The notes under the pieces are model-generated. The model searched no databases and was not told the origin of the DNA. It was given only the letters and a program-made list of their open reading frames with translations. The position numbers and the translations under genes were made by a program. From Bacillota bacterium (GTDB lineage Bacteria; Bacillota; Negativicutes; Sporomusales; CTSoil-080): a stretch of DNA of 64,000 nt. The stretch is from the NCBI GenBank assembly GCA_017889635.1, contig JAGGAC010000005.1, forward strand, positions 1 to 64,000. Reading direction: 5' to 3'. Positions 36,011-45,123 of this stretch are shown here, one piece after another (the first letter of the stretch is position 1; each line of letters opens with the position of its first letter).

Positions 36011-37613
36011 TCGCCTCACCCTTGCTCAGATAAGGTAAAGTAACCATAAACTTAGTCCCGACGCCAACCTCTGAGACCACGCTAATTCGCCCCTTTAATT
36101 TTTCCACATTTTGTTGCACCAAAAATAGCCCCCACCCTCGATTATCAGCCTTTGTTGAGTAGCCTTTAAGAAAAATCCGACTTATCTCCTCCACTGGTAT
36201 TCCTATCCCAGTATCGCTTACCTCAATGAACAAAACTTCGTTATTATAAACAAAACTTACATCAATCCGTTTTAAACTGCTACCTGCAATTGCCTCAAAT
36301 GCATTATCTATCAGATTACCTACTATTGTAACCAGCGCATGAACAATTTCCGATTCGACCGAATCCGGCAAAAATGAATCTTCCGAAATAACCAAATCAG
36401 TCCCAGCTTCCCTAGCGCGACTAAGCTTACCTAACAGAAATCCCGCAAATATTGGATTTTTAATGCGCCGAATTACATAACCAACCTCATCCTGGTATTG
36501 CTGCGCAATCTGCGAAACATAATTAGCCAATTGATCATAACTTTCTAATCGAACCAGCCCTAATATAACATGAAGCTTATTCATAAATTCATGTGTTTTA
36601 GCCCTAAGCGCCTCAGCATAACTTCGGACACCAGTCAACTCTTCGGCCAACTGCTGCATCTCAGTCTTATCACGAAAAGTTGCAATCGCCCCTACAATCT
36701 CGCCACTTACGCTTACCGGAACCCGATTGGTCAATAAAGTTATCCCGTTCATATCCTGTTCCTGGTCCACTTCTGCAATTCCTGTCACCAATATATTGTG
36801 AAGTCGGCTGTTAGGTACATACAACTCAACATTTTGTCCAAGCGGATTACCCTTAATACCAGCCTGATTCAAAAGCCTCCGGGCCTCACCATTAACTAAC
36901 GTAATCTGTGCTTTTTTGTCAACAGCAATAATACCTTCCCGTACCGCCTGCAGCATAGCGCTGCGCTCCTCCAGCAATTTTGCAATAGCAAACGGCTCTA
37001 ATCCAAATAGCGTCTTTTTTATATTTCTTGCTAGTACTATTGCCCCGACAGCCCCCACTAGAAAGCCAAGACCGACAGCTAAATAGATTGTCGTTCGACT
37101 AATGTCAACTGCTTGCTTAATACTATCCAATAAAATTCCTACTGCAACAGCGCCAATTTGCTTTCCCTCCGGTGAATAAATAGGCGTAAACGACCGCAAA
37201 GACTGTCCCAATGTTCCCTCAGCATAAGAAACATATTCCTTTCCATTAAATACATCATCTTCGTCCCCGCCGACAAAATGATGTCCTATCTTAGTAACAT
37301 CAGAATGGGATTTTCGGATCCCATTCACATCCATCACCACAATATACTCGACATGAGTAACATTACGAATTTTTTCGGTAAACAATTGTATTTCACTTTC
37401 ACTACGCTGTCCATTCAAGGCTTCAATTACCACCGTTGAATTAGCTACCACCCGGGAAATATCAGTAGCTTTTTGGGCCAGATTCTTTTGCGTATTTTCA
37501 GCAATCTGTTTACTGATTAATACATAAGTGACTAATAGCGCTAAGGCAACCACGCAGAATACTAACACTGTAATTTTGCTCCGTAAACTAAAGTAAGTCT
37601 TTCTGCCTTCCAC
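36003..37613 (-). CDS. CitA/DcuS/MalK-type sensor histidine kinase
   Basis: A 536-residue membrane kinase. Membrane helix 1 is at about 14-34, the external PAS-like sensor (ligand pocket near KSHSDVTKIGHHFVGGDE) at 35-175, and helix 2 at 177-197. A cytoplasmic PAS follows (about 215-320). The phosphorylated His is near 341 (RAKTHEFMNKLH). The N-box (VGNLIDNAFEAI), G1 (EVSDTGIGIP) and G2 (GWGLFLVQQ) are intact. This design senses C4-dicarboxylates or citrate. The start is GTG. Confidence 0.94.
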   Translation of the reverse strand: MEGRKTYFSLRSKITVLVFCVVALALLVTYVLISKQIAENTQKNLAQKATDISRVVANSTVVIEALNGQRSESEIQLFTEKIRNVTHVEYIVVMDVNGIRKSHSDVTKIGHHFVGGDEDDVFNGKEYVSYAEGTLGQSLRSFTPIYSPEGKQIGAVAVGILLDSIKQAVDISRTTIYLAVGLGFLVGAVGAIVLARNIKKTLFGLEPFAIAKLLEERSAMLQAVREGIIAVDKKAQITLVNGEARRLLNQAGIKGNPLGQNVELYVPNSRLHNILVTGIAEVDQEQDMNGITLLTNRVPVSVSGEIVGAIATFRDKTEMQQLAEELTGVRSYAEALRAKTHEFMNKLHVILGLVRLESYDQLANYVSQIAQQYQDEVGYVIRRIKNPIFAGFLLGKLSRAREAGTDLVISEDSFLPDSVESEIVHALVTIVGNLIDNAFEAIAGSSLKRIDVSFVYNNEVLFIEVSDTGIGIPVEEISRIFLKGYSTKADNRGWGLFLVQQNVEKLKGRISVVSEVGVGTKFMVTLPYLSKGEAND

Positions 37614-37704
37614 TAACCCTCACTCCACCGCTCCTAAAATAAAGCCCCTACTCCATTTTCCAATTCTGCCCGCTATCAACCAGGCATATTCAGCAGTCTT
37701 TTCG

Positions 37705-39033
37705 TCAAAATACCTCGCCAGCTATCTCTCTTTTATTGTAACCGCTCCAATAATCGAAACTGTACCCTTTATTGCCACCCGCTCTGGGCAAATCCTCATC
37801 TGAACTATAAAAAGCCACATAAGTAAGTGTTTTTGCCCTACCAAAGGTACTATTATCACAACATCTGCTAATTTGTCGCCGCCAAGTTCCGGTATCAAAA
37901 AAGAACTCTTCCTTGCCATCATCGCGTCGGCGTAGATATTCTATCGCAGGATTATGAGTATGGCCGGAAACCAGATACTGATATTGAGCATTCTGCAAAA
38001 TAGGCTCCCTCTGAATATAGCTCCTCTGCGGTAAATACCACGAATCTTGCCCAGTTGATTGATTTCTCATTAAATAATTAATTAATAATTGTGGCGAAAT
38101 AACTGCAAAAACTCTTAACAAATAAAATTTCACCATCCCGAGTTTCTTGCATACAAATTCGCTTTCCAAAGCTCTTGGAAGAGCCATTGTAAATATAAAA
38201 TATAATAAAAACTTCCATGCCATATATTTATCTGCCATTTCTGATTCCAGAAACTTTTTTATTGCTGTCAAAGGTCTTAAATCATCAAACTCAAGAAACT
38301 TGCGGTAAATAAGTCTATATTCGTCTTGGTCTGGACCACATTTCATGTCTTTTTCATAACGCTTTCGGTATTCGAAAGCAACCCGAGCAGCAAAATCAAT
38401 TGTTACATAATCGCCAAGAGGAGCCAAATCATATTCTTCGTTTTTAACAACAAATGGACCCTTCCTAGGAATTTCTCCGGCAAAATTAATGGGATCATAC
38501 TCATGCCCGTGCCTAATGTGCACGCCATACTTCTCCATAACTATTTCATGTTCAAAGCATCCTTCGCCGTTAAGCCCTAATAGAGCTCTTACCCTTTTTT
38601 GCAGGGGCTCGTACAAATTAACTATTCGGTCGTGATTCCCCGGAATATATCTAAAATCTATTTTTACATCATTTGAACTAATTTCAAGTAGCTTATTAAA
38701 ACAATCAAAAGTCTGACGATTACTTTCAACAATGTCATCAAAAATCTTTACCGCAATGGGTCCCCATTTATCTGATGAATATTCGTCATATGGCCTGACA
38801 TCATAGTTAAACCACTGCCTACTCCGGTTAAAATCAAAGATATCTCCTGCCAAAACGATTATTAGTTCCTGGGCGTTATTGAGTCTAGCTAATGATCGAA
38901 GTTCCTCGAAAGTTGTCTCAAATACTTCATAAAATATATTTCGTTGTACATCGACAAGAATATTACCTTGCTCGTCTTTAATTACGTCATTGATAGTGTC
39001 TTGAAAATGAAGATCGCTAATCACCACCAACAT
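37705..39033 (-). CDS. Calcineurin-like metallophosphoesterase
   Basis: A 442-residue protein with metal-binding motifs of the family: ISDLHF (Asp7, His9), AGDIFDF (Asp64), PGNHDR (Asn133, His134), HIRHGHEYD and SGHTHNP. The long insertion (about 180-345) with aromatic and charged residues is unusual and may form a lid or membrane-contact part (KFLLYFIFTMALPRAL). The substrate is unknown. It is a single gene between the two-component system and comM, with AGAGGTG before the ATG and no clear terminator after it. Confidence 0.88.
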   Translation of the reverse strand: MLVVISDLHFQDTINDVIKDEQGNILVDVQRNIFYEVFETTFEELRSLARLNNAQELIIVLAGDIFDFNRSRQWFNYDVRPYDEYSSDKWGPIAVKIFDDIVESNRQTFDCFNKLLEISSNDVKIDFRYIPGNHDRIVNLYEPLQKRVRALLGLNGEGCFEHEIVMEKYGVHIRHGHEYDPINFAGEIPRKGPFVVKNEEYDLAPLGDYVTIDFAARVAFEYRKRYEKDMKCGPDQDEYRLIYRKFLEFDDLRPLTAIKKFLESEMADKYMAWKFLLYFIFTMALPRALESEFVCKKLGMVKFYLLRVFAVISPQLLINYLMRNQSTGQDSWYLPQRSYIQREPILQNAQYQYLVSGHTHNPAIEYLRRRDDGKEEFFFDTGTWRRQISRCCDNSTFGRAKTLTYVAFYSSDEDLPRAGGNKGYSFDYWSGYNKREIAGEVF

Positions 39034-39271
39034 GCATAGACACCTCTTGTATAATAGGTTACGCTGCTAATCTACATTTATCATACTTACGCGTCTCCTA
39101 TATGATATTTACTTGTATTTCATATTATCATACGTTTAAAATATCCCAAAGTCCTCTTGATACAAAATTGTTACATTTATTATTAAGGCTTATAAAAATG
39201 AATTAATTTATACGACTATCTTTGTTATTCATATTTCCAATGAGAGACCGTAAAAGAACCATCACTTACAA
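39034..39271. other. AT-rich intergenic stretch
   Basis: Apart from the comM terminator at its right edge and a TATTAT-type -10 near the phosphoesterase gene, no gene or structured RNA was recognised in this gap. Confidence 0.5.
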
Positions 39272-39300
39272 TAAAAATTGCGGCTTTGAGTTAAGCCGCA
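39272..39300 (-). terminator. Intrinsic terminator after comM
   Basis: A TGCGGCTT/AAGCCGCA stem with a 6-base loop is followed on the minus strand by AATTTTTAT. It lies about 30 bases after the comM stop. Confidence 0.85.
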
Positions 39301-39328
39301 CACCATAATAAGGTACTGTTATGTTCTT

Positions 39329-40855
39329 CTAGATCGCACTATCTTTAACATTATTACGTAGATGAATAGCTTCGGCAATGGCCGAAGCGCTTATTCTATC
39401 TTCTCCTGCCAAATCCGCTATAGAGCGAGCAACTTTCAGCACCCGGTCGTAACCGCGAGCACTTAAATTCATCTTCTCAAAAGCTTGCTCAAGCAACAGC
39501 TGCGCCTCATCAGTCATCAGGCATGTATTTTTTACATGGCGATGACTCATTTGGGAGTTAGCAAACAACCCGTATTTTCTAAGCCGCTCGCGCTGTCGTT
39601 CCCGGGCAGCTTCAACCCTTTGCCGAACTACCGCCGAAGTTTCGCCAACTTTATTAGCAGTAAATTCAGAGTATTCAAGACGAGGAACATTAATGTTAAT
39701 GTCAATACGGTCAAGCAGAGGACCGGAAATCTTCTTAATATAACGTCGAATATCGACCACTGTACAAGTGCACTCCCTATTAGAATCACCCAGGAATCCA
39801 CAAAAACACGGATTCATTGCCGCCACCAACATGAAATTAGCCGGATAAGACAGTGACGCATTTACCCTGGAAATAGTAACCTCACCATCTTCTACCGGCT
39901 GGCGAAGAACTTCTAACACTTGACGTGGAAACTCAGGCAGTTCATCTAAAAACAGCACTCCGTGGTGGCTTAAAGTTACTTCACCAGGTCGCGGAATCCT
40001 TCCGCCACCAATCATACCGGAATCAGAAATCGTATGATGCGGACTACGGAAAGGTCTTACAGCCACCAAGCCGGTATTATTCTTGAGTAGTCCAGCAATG
40101 CTGTAAATCTTCGTCACTTCCAGCGCTTCTTGTTCGGTCATCGTTGGTAAAATCGATGGCAGTCGTTTAGCCAGCATAGTTTTCCCCGAACCAGGCGGAC
40201 CGACTAAAAGAATATTATGTCCGCCGGTAGCAGCTATTTCAAGGGCGCGTTTAGCTACAACCTGCCCCTGTACCTCTGATAAATCATCGGTAGATGCGCA
40301 GTATGAAAACGGCGCACATTCTTTTGAGACTTGTTCTAGTAGCTTTTCCCCTCTTAAATGAAGGACAACTTCTTCAAGTGTCTTTGGAGCATAAACAATT
40401 AGATTCCCCGCAAAAACTGCTTCCTGAGCGTTTTCTGGCGCTACAATCACTTCACATTTTTCCTGCTCAGCAATTGAGGCAGCCATTGGTAATATTCCGG
40501 AAATTTCCCGCAACTTGCCTTCCAGCGATAATTCGCTGATAAAAACATAGCGACAACAACGTTCAGGGTCAATCTGTCCACTAGCCGCCAAAATTCCTAC
40601 TGCAATTGGCAAATCCAAACCTGAACCGTCTTTTCGCATATCAGCCGGAGCAAGATTTACAGTTATCCGCCGCACGGGAAATTCAAACCCTGTATTTTTA
40701 ATTGCGGCCCGTACCCGCTCCCGCGATTCTTTTACCGCCGTGTCAGGAAGTCCAACAATATCAAGACCCGGCAAACCGTTAGAAATATCGACTTCAACAA
40801 TTATTAATGCACCGTTAATGCCTAACGTCGCCGCCCCAAAGGTTTGTGCAAACAA
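39329..40855 (-). CDS. comM: ComM/YifB Mg-chelatase-like AAA+ ATPase
   Basis: ComM is a hexameric helicase that helps branch migration during integration of transformed DNA. About 508 residues from a TTG (40853-40855) with GGAGGAG upstream, so that the protein starts FAQTFGAATLGING like other YifB proteins; a GTG six codons earlier is the alternative. The Lon-like N-domain includes VDISNGLPGLDIVGLPDTAVKESRERVRAA. Walker A is GPPGSGKTMLAKRLPSILP, and the sensor region has RQPVEDGEVTISR. A C-terminal Mg-chelatase helical domain follows. Confidence 0.94.
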   Translation of the reverse strand: MFAQTFGAATLGINGALIIVEVDISNGLPGLDIVGLPDTAVKESRERVRAAIKNTGFEFPVRRITVNLAPADMRKDGSGLDLPIAVGILAASGQIDPERCCRYVFISELSLEGKLREISGILPMAASIAEQEKCEVIVAPENAQEAVFAGNLIVYAPKTLEEVVLHLRGEKLLEQVSKECAPFSYCASTDDLSEVQGQVVAKRALEIAATGGHNILLVGPPGSGKTMLAKRLPSILPTMTEQEALEVTKIYSIAGLLKNNTGLVAVRPFRSPHHTISDSGMIGGGRIPRPGEVTLSHHGVLFLDELPEFPRQVLEVLRQPVEDGEVTISRVNASLSYPANFMLVAAMNPCFCGFLGDSNRECTCTVVDIRRYIKKISGPLLDRIDININVPRLEYSEFTANKVGETSAVVRQRVEAARERQRERLRKYGLFANSQMSHRHVKNTCLMTDEAQLLLEQAFEKMNLSARGYDRVLKVARSIADLAGEDRISASAIAEAIHLRNNVKDSAI

Positions 40856-40896
40856 CCCAACTCCTCCATTCACTGACGCAGAAGCGCCAACTGAAT

Positions 40897-41262
40897 TTAT
40901 CTCTCACCAAACGCATTTATAATGTGATTTAGACGGACTCTACCACCATTTAAATCCATCCATACCTCCACTACATCAAAACGAACCGGCGCATCGACCT
41001 GGGCTGTTTGCTTCAGATAACTAAGTGCAGTTTGAATTATTTTCCTTTGTTTGCTAAAAGTTACTGCCTCAGCGGGACTGCCATACTGATTGCTACTCCT
41101 AGTTTTAACTTCAATAAATACAATTGTGCCTTTTACCTTAGCGATGATGTCCACTTCACCGGTTACAGTTCGATATTTTGTTGCCAGCACTTTATATCCA
41201 TTCAAAATTAAATAATCCTTAACAGCTTTCTCACCAGCATCGCCAAGCGCAATATTAGTCAT
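40897..41262 (-). CDS. YraN/UPF0102 family endonuclease-like protein
   Basis: A 121-residue protein of the UPF0102 family. The restriction-like motif GEVDIIAKVKGTIVFIEVKTR has the D...ExK residues of a nuclease core, preceded by GEKAVKDYLILNGYKVL. Members are often linked to rnhB and comM. The activity is not established for most. It overlaps nothing, starts three bases after the HD-GYP stop and precedes comM. Confidence 0.9.
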   Translation of the reverse strand: MTNIALGDAGEKAVKDYLILNGYKVLATKYRTVTGEVDIIAKVKGTIVFIEVKTRSSNQYGSPAEAVTFSKQRKIIQTALSYLKQTAQVDAPVRFDVVEVWMDLNGGRVRLNHIINAFGER

Positions 41263-41265
41263 TAA

Positions 41266-42330
41266 TTAACGCTCCACAACATCTGCAATATACAGCCGCG
41301 AATTTTTTGACAAGTCGATTTCCACAATCCTGTCAATCCGCTGTTGGTATTCATCTGCAATAATCCGTACCACTGGTTTATGTTTGACTTCTTTAGAAAT
41401 ATCGACCACCACGCCTATCTCATTATTACTTAGCCTCACTACAGTTCCTATTGGATAAATCGCAATATTGCTGGTAAAGTTATCCACAACTGTGGGATTA
41501 AAATTGCTTCCCGACTCATTAGCAATAATGGCTAGAGCTTCATATACCGGCACTGCAGCACGATAAGAAACATCAGAAGTAAGTGCATCATAAGAATCAG
41601 CCAGCGCGACAACTTGGGCAAACTCATGGATTTCGCAGCCACTCAGGCCACGCGGATACCCACTGCCATCATATCGTTCATGGTGTTGAAAAGCGCAGTG
41701 AGCAGATAGAAGACTAATATCAGGATTCTTGCGTAAAATATCGAACCCTAATTGAGAATGCTGTCGTGTTTCTTCCAATTCCTTGGCGGTAAGACGGTCA
41801 CTTTTATTCAATAACTCTTGATCAAGCATAATTTTTCCTATATCGTGGAGCAACGCGCCAACACCTAAATCCCTGAGACGTAATTCATCATACCCCATGC
41901 TAATACCAGTCATAATTGATAAAATACATACACTTACCGAATGATTAAACAAATAGTCGCTCCGTGTCCTTAGGTCAATAAAATTAACAAGCGTACCTTT
42001 ATTGCGGCACAATTCATCCACCAAATTGTTGGCGGTTTTTTTTGCCTGACCGGCATCTACCATTTTTCCGACCTTAACTTTATCCATTATGTTTTTAGCG
42101 GTGTTAACCGCTTCAATACGGGCCTTTTCACTTACTACGTCAGGTACTTCAATATCAGCGGTTAATTCGTCTTCTACATAGATATAAGACAAATCAAGCT
42201 CCCTAAGGCGCCGTACATAGCTATCTTTGACTTCCAGCCCGGCATTCAAGAGTATCTTACCATCAGCACTATACAGCGGCTTAGCTATTTTCATGCCAGC
42301 TGCTATATTATCCAAAAGAATCCGGCGCAT
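41266..42330 (-). CDS. HD-GYP domain cyclic-di-GMP phosphodiesterase
   Basis: About 354 residues from the ATG with GGGAGG six bases upstream. The first 130 residues are a helical/beta sensor-like part (AAGMKIAKPLYSADGKILLNAG). The HD-GYP domain has HSVSVCILSIM, the metal dyad in ALLHDIGKIML, and the second signature HHERYDGSGYPRGLSG, so all key residues are present. It likely degrades cyclic-di-GMP and so favours motility, in keeping with flagellar genes nearby. No receiver domain is attached. Confidence 0.93.
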   Translation of the reverse strand: MRRILLDNIAAGMKIAKPLYSADGKILLNAGLEVKDSYVRRLRELDLSYIYVEDELTADIEVPDVVSEKARIEAVNTAKNIMDKVKVGKMVDAGQAKKTANNLVDELCRNKGTLVNFIDLRTRSDYLFNHSVSVCILSIMTGISMGYDELRLRDLGVGALLHDIGKIMLDQELLNKSDRLTAKELEETRQHSQLGFDILRKNPDISLLSAHCAFQHHERYDGSGYPRGLSGCEIHEFAQVVALADSYDALTSDVSYRAAVPVYEALAIIANESGSNFNPTVVDNFTSNIAIYPIGTVVRLSNNEIGVVVDISKEVKHKPVVRIIADEYQQRIDRIVEIDLSKNSRLYIADVVER

Positions 42331-42355
42331 GTTTGCCCTCCCTAGAAAACCTTTG

Positions 42356-42634
42356 TCACTCGCCTTGATCAATTCGGTAAATATACGCCAAAACTTCAGC
42401 TACCGCATGATAAAGTTCAGCGGGAATTTCCCTGTCTAGTTCTACTGCCATCAGCATACTGACCAAGGTTTTATTCTGATAAACCGGAATGCTATGCTGC
42501 TTAGCTGCAGCTAAAATGGTTTCCGCTACATACCCGGTGCCTTTCGCCACAACCCGGGGTGCTTTGTCAAATTCCTCCTCTTTATAACGAATAGCTACTG
42601 CTTGAGGAGAAGTCCCTTTTTCCAACTCAGTCAT
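42356..42634 (-). CDS. FlhB cytoplasmic-domain paralogue (YlqH/FhlB type)
   Basis: A 92-residue protein equal to the C-terminal half of FlhB after the autocleavage site: QAVAIRYKEEEFDKAPRVVAKGTGYVAETILAAAKQHSIPVYQNK, then LDREIPAELYHAVAEVLAYIYRID. The cleavage tetrapeptide NPTH is replaced by TSPQ, so it does not self-cleave. Such FhlB proteins can replace the FlhB tail in export switching. The gene is the counterpart of B. subtilis ylqH and follows a FliK-like gene. Confidence 0.9.
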   Translation of the reverse strand: MTELEKGTSPQAVAIRYKEEEFDKAPRVVAKGTGYVAETILAAAKQHSIPVYQNKTLVSMLMAVELDREIPAELYHAVAEVLAYIYRIDQGE

Positions 42635-42654
42635 AATACCACCTTAAATGAGTA

Positions 42655-44196
42655 TTAAATTCTATCCTCCGGTAATAGAGACACTACATTAATACCAATA
42701 AGCGAAAGCTTTGATTTACAAATATTTTTCTGAATACCGGGAATAATGTTCTTAAATTTCTCAGCAGTATTTATATCACTAAAACCAATCTTAATATTAA
42801 GTTTGTTATTGCCAAATATATGAAATACGCTATCAACTACACCAATATTCTCAGTTACAAAACACAACCTGAGCCACACCTCAGGAAAAACTCCGCCATT
42901 TTCATGCTGCTTAGCATCTTTAAATATATGAATATAAACCGGATATGGCTTAGTATCAGAACCAAAATACAGCGGAATAACCATGGTCATTCCATTTTGG
43001 TGGACCTCCGACTCACCAGTCTTTTCAGTAAATCGCTGGACAGCTACCGCAAGTTCACGCAAGCTGCGTCCAGCATGATTAAGCGAATCCGGAACCATTT
43101 GAAGCCACTCACTAGCAGCCTTCAATTTAGATAACGTCCATAAGTCCACTAGTTCAGGAAACTCATTTAGAATTACTGCTTGCTGAATATTGATCGGCAT
43201 TATATCTTTAAAAAGGCGTACTAAGTTTTGAAATACAACCTTTTCCTTCGGAGGCATATCATTTGTCAATTGTAGCGCCATTTGCCGTAAATTTGCCACC
43301 AAAACGGCTTTTTCTTGCACAGGCTCTTTACTGCTAAGCAGACTTTCGAAACGTTCGAAAATGTCATCCATAATAGCCGGTAACCCGCTTGCCAACACAG
43401 GATACTTTTCGCCGCCAAGAGCACCTTCAGCCTGGGCAGTACTCTCGGTTGCTAACTCCTGAATAAATTGTTCAACTGTCTGGCGTAAGCTAAAAACCAG
43501 ACTTTCATTGCCTAACCCTCCTTTAATGACAAGCTGGCCCGAGAACTCAGTAATAACCTTCTCCAGAACTTTTGACAAATTGTCTAAAGAATCACAACTG
43601 AAACTCCCAAGTTCTTTAGTATCAATCTTACTAAGAAGTTGGCGGCCTACTTCGTGCAAGATGAACGGAGCATCTGATACAGGGACTTGGCATTCAGCAA
43701 GTTGGCCTGCCAATTCTAGGATATATTTCTCCGAAAAATTAGGTAATCTAGCACTTTGATTGGCAAACTTAGTCATTATACTTTGCCATACCTCAGGCAA
43801 GCCCTCTGGAAAATATTGCTTTAGCATCACAGCATCATCAATCGCATTAGCCATACTAGACAAGTTTTGCACAGCAATTTTCTTGCCCTTTAGTATTGCC
43901 GTCATTCCACCTGGTATAACCTCACTTGCAAACAACGGCTGCTCTATAAGTGCTTTAGCTCGAGAGGCAACTTGACATGGCATTTTTTTCAATTCGGCAG
44001 TTTGCTCGGTTAAGAGTTTTGTTAGCTCGCTCAATAACATTTTTATTTGGCTGTCTAAAAAAAGTTGAACCTGCTCCTGTATAAGCGTAGGACGTACCTC
44101 CGCCTTTTCCGTCTGAAAGGCACCAGTCATTTGCGATGTTTCGTTCAGCCTAACAGCATTAATCGGCGCATCGCCAGTAAGTGGATTAATCCTCAT
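42655..44196 (-). CDS. FliK-like hypothetical protein (YlqG position)
   Basis: A 513-residue protein without a clear characterised domain. It is largely helical and acidic. The C-terminal 120 residues (MVIPLYFGSDTKPYPVYIHIFKD...VWLRLCFVTENIGVVDSVFHI) are mainly beta strands and recall the C-terminal folded part of FliK-type proteins. It holds the slot of ylqG in B. subtilis and is followed by the FlhB-tail gene, so a joint role in export control is likely but not shown. The start overlaps the rnhB stop by 11 bases. Confidence 0.7.
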   Translation of the reverse strand: MRINPLTGDAPINAVRLNETSQMTGAFQTEKAEVRPTLIQEQVQLFLDSQIKMLLSELTKLLTEQTAELKKMPCQVASRAKALIEQPLFASEVIPGGMTAILKGKKIAVQNLSSMANAIDDAVMLKQYFPEGLPEVWQSIMTKFANQSARLPNFSEKYILELAGQLAECQVPVSDAPFILHEVGRQLLSKIDTKELGSFSCDSLDNLSKVLEKVITEFSGQLVIKGGLGNESLVFSLRQTVEQFIQELATESTAQAEGALGGEKYPVLASGLPAIMDDIFERFESLLSSKEPVQEKAVLVANLRQMALQLTNDMPPKEKVVFQNLVRLFKDIMPINIQQAVILNEFPELVDLWTLSKLKAASEWLQMVPDSLNHAGRSLRELAVAVQRFTEKTGESEVHQNGMTMVIPLYFGSDTKPYPVYIHIFKDAKQHENGGVFPEVWLRLCFVTENIGVVDSVFHIFGNNKLNIKIGFSDINTAEKFKNIIPGIQKNICKSKLSLIGINVVSLLPEDRI

Positions 44197-44977
44197 CGAA
44201 CAAGGTCCCCCATGTTTTTATAGGAGCAAAACTCCGCCGATGTACAGGGCATGGTCCGTATTTTTTCAAAGCATCAATATGTTCCTTAGTGCCATATCCC
44301 TTGTGCCTAGAAAAACCATACTGTGGATACTCTTTATCCAGTTCATCCATCAGCCGATCTCTTTTTACTTTGGCTACTATGGAAGCAGCAGCAATGGATG
44401 CACTAAGCGCGTCACCCTTAATTATTGACAAATTGGGTATCGCCAACTTGCGTAATGGCACGGCATCAATTAAAACAGCATCAGGTTCAACTTGAAGATC
44501 CCTCAAACTCTGGTACATACCCAAAATAGTCGCCTGATATATATTAAATTTATCAATTGTTTCAACATCAACTTCAGTATAGCATACTGCCAACGCGGTA
44601 TCGCTAATGGCGCGGAATAAATTTTCCCGTTGCTTGGCTGATAGCTTCTTCGAGTCATTGATACCATTTAACTTACAGTCAAGCGGCAAGATTACAGCAG
44701 CAGTCACTACAGGTCCTGCCAATGGACCTCGTCCAGCTTCATCCACTCCAGCAATCAAATGGTAGCCTTTCTGTTGAAAGCCGCGTTCATATTCAAAAAG
44801 CAACTTCAGGCGCTCATTTTCTTTATCCAGGTCCTTTCGCCGCCTTTGCCAACTTTCAATAAGTCGCGCTACCGTGCTCCGTTTATCAGCTTTAATTTCT
44901 TCTATTATTTCAGGTGTGACATTGCCGGATGCAAGAAATGCAGCAATCCGATCAACGCTCATCCGGGTTATTTCCAA
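44186..44977 (-). CDS. rnhB: Ribonuclease HII
   Basis: A 263-residue enzyme that removes ribonucleotides from RNA-DNA hybrids. The N-terminal 70-residue extension (IKADKRSTVARLIESWQRRRKDLD) is as in B. subtilis RnhB. The catalytic acidic residues are in YHLIAGVDEAGRGPLAGPVV (Asp-Glu), DAVLIDAVPL (Asp), and near AASIVAKVKRDRLMDELDKEYPQYGFSRHKGYGTKEH. The start is TTG after GGAGG; a possible promoter TTGTTC/TATAGA lies upstream. Confidence 0.95.
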   Translation of the reverse strand: MEITRMSVDRIAAFLASGNVTPEIIEEIKADKRSTVARLIESWQRRRKDLDKENERLKLLFEYERGFQQKGYHLIAGVDEAGRGPLAGPVVTAAVILPLDCKLNGINDSKKLSAKQRENLFRAISDTALAVCYTEVDVETIDKFNIYQATILGMYQSLRDLQVEPDAVLIDAVPLRKLAIPNLSIIKGDALSASIAAASIVAKVKRDRLMDELDKEYPQYGFSRHKGYGTKEHIDALKKYGPCPVHRRSFAPIKTWGTLFDED

Positions 44978-45081
44978 ATAACAATTCCTCCGATTTTAGC
45001 GGTCTAATATAATGTCTATATTTTACTAATTCTTGCTGAACAAAAAAATCCCTGCCTGACACCCTTAATATGTAAGATGGC

Positions 45082-45113
45082 AAAAAATAAATCGGCTGTT
45101 TAGCCGATTTATT
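45082..45113 (-). terminator. Intrinsic terminator after rbgA
   Basis: A 12-base-pair stem (AATAAATCGGCT / AGCCGATTTATT) with a GTTT loop is followed by TTTTTT on the minus strand. It lies directly after the rbgA stop and splits rbgA from rnhB transcription. Confidence 0.9.
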
Positions 45114-45123
45114 CTTTTGATAG

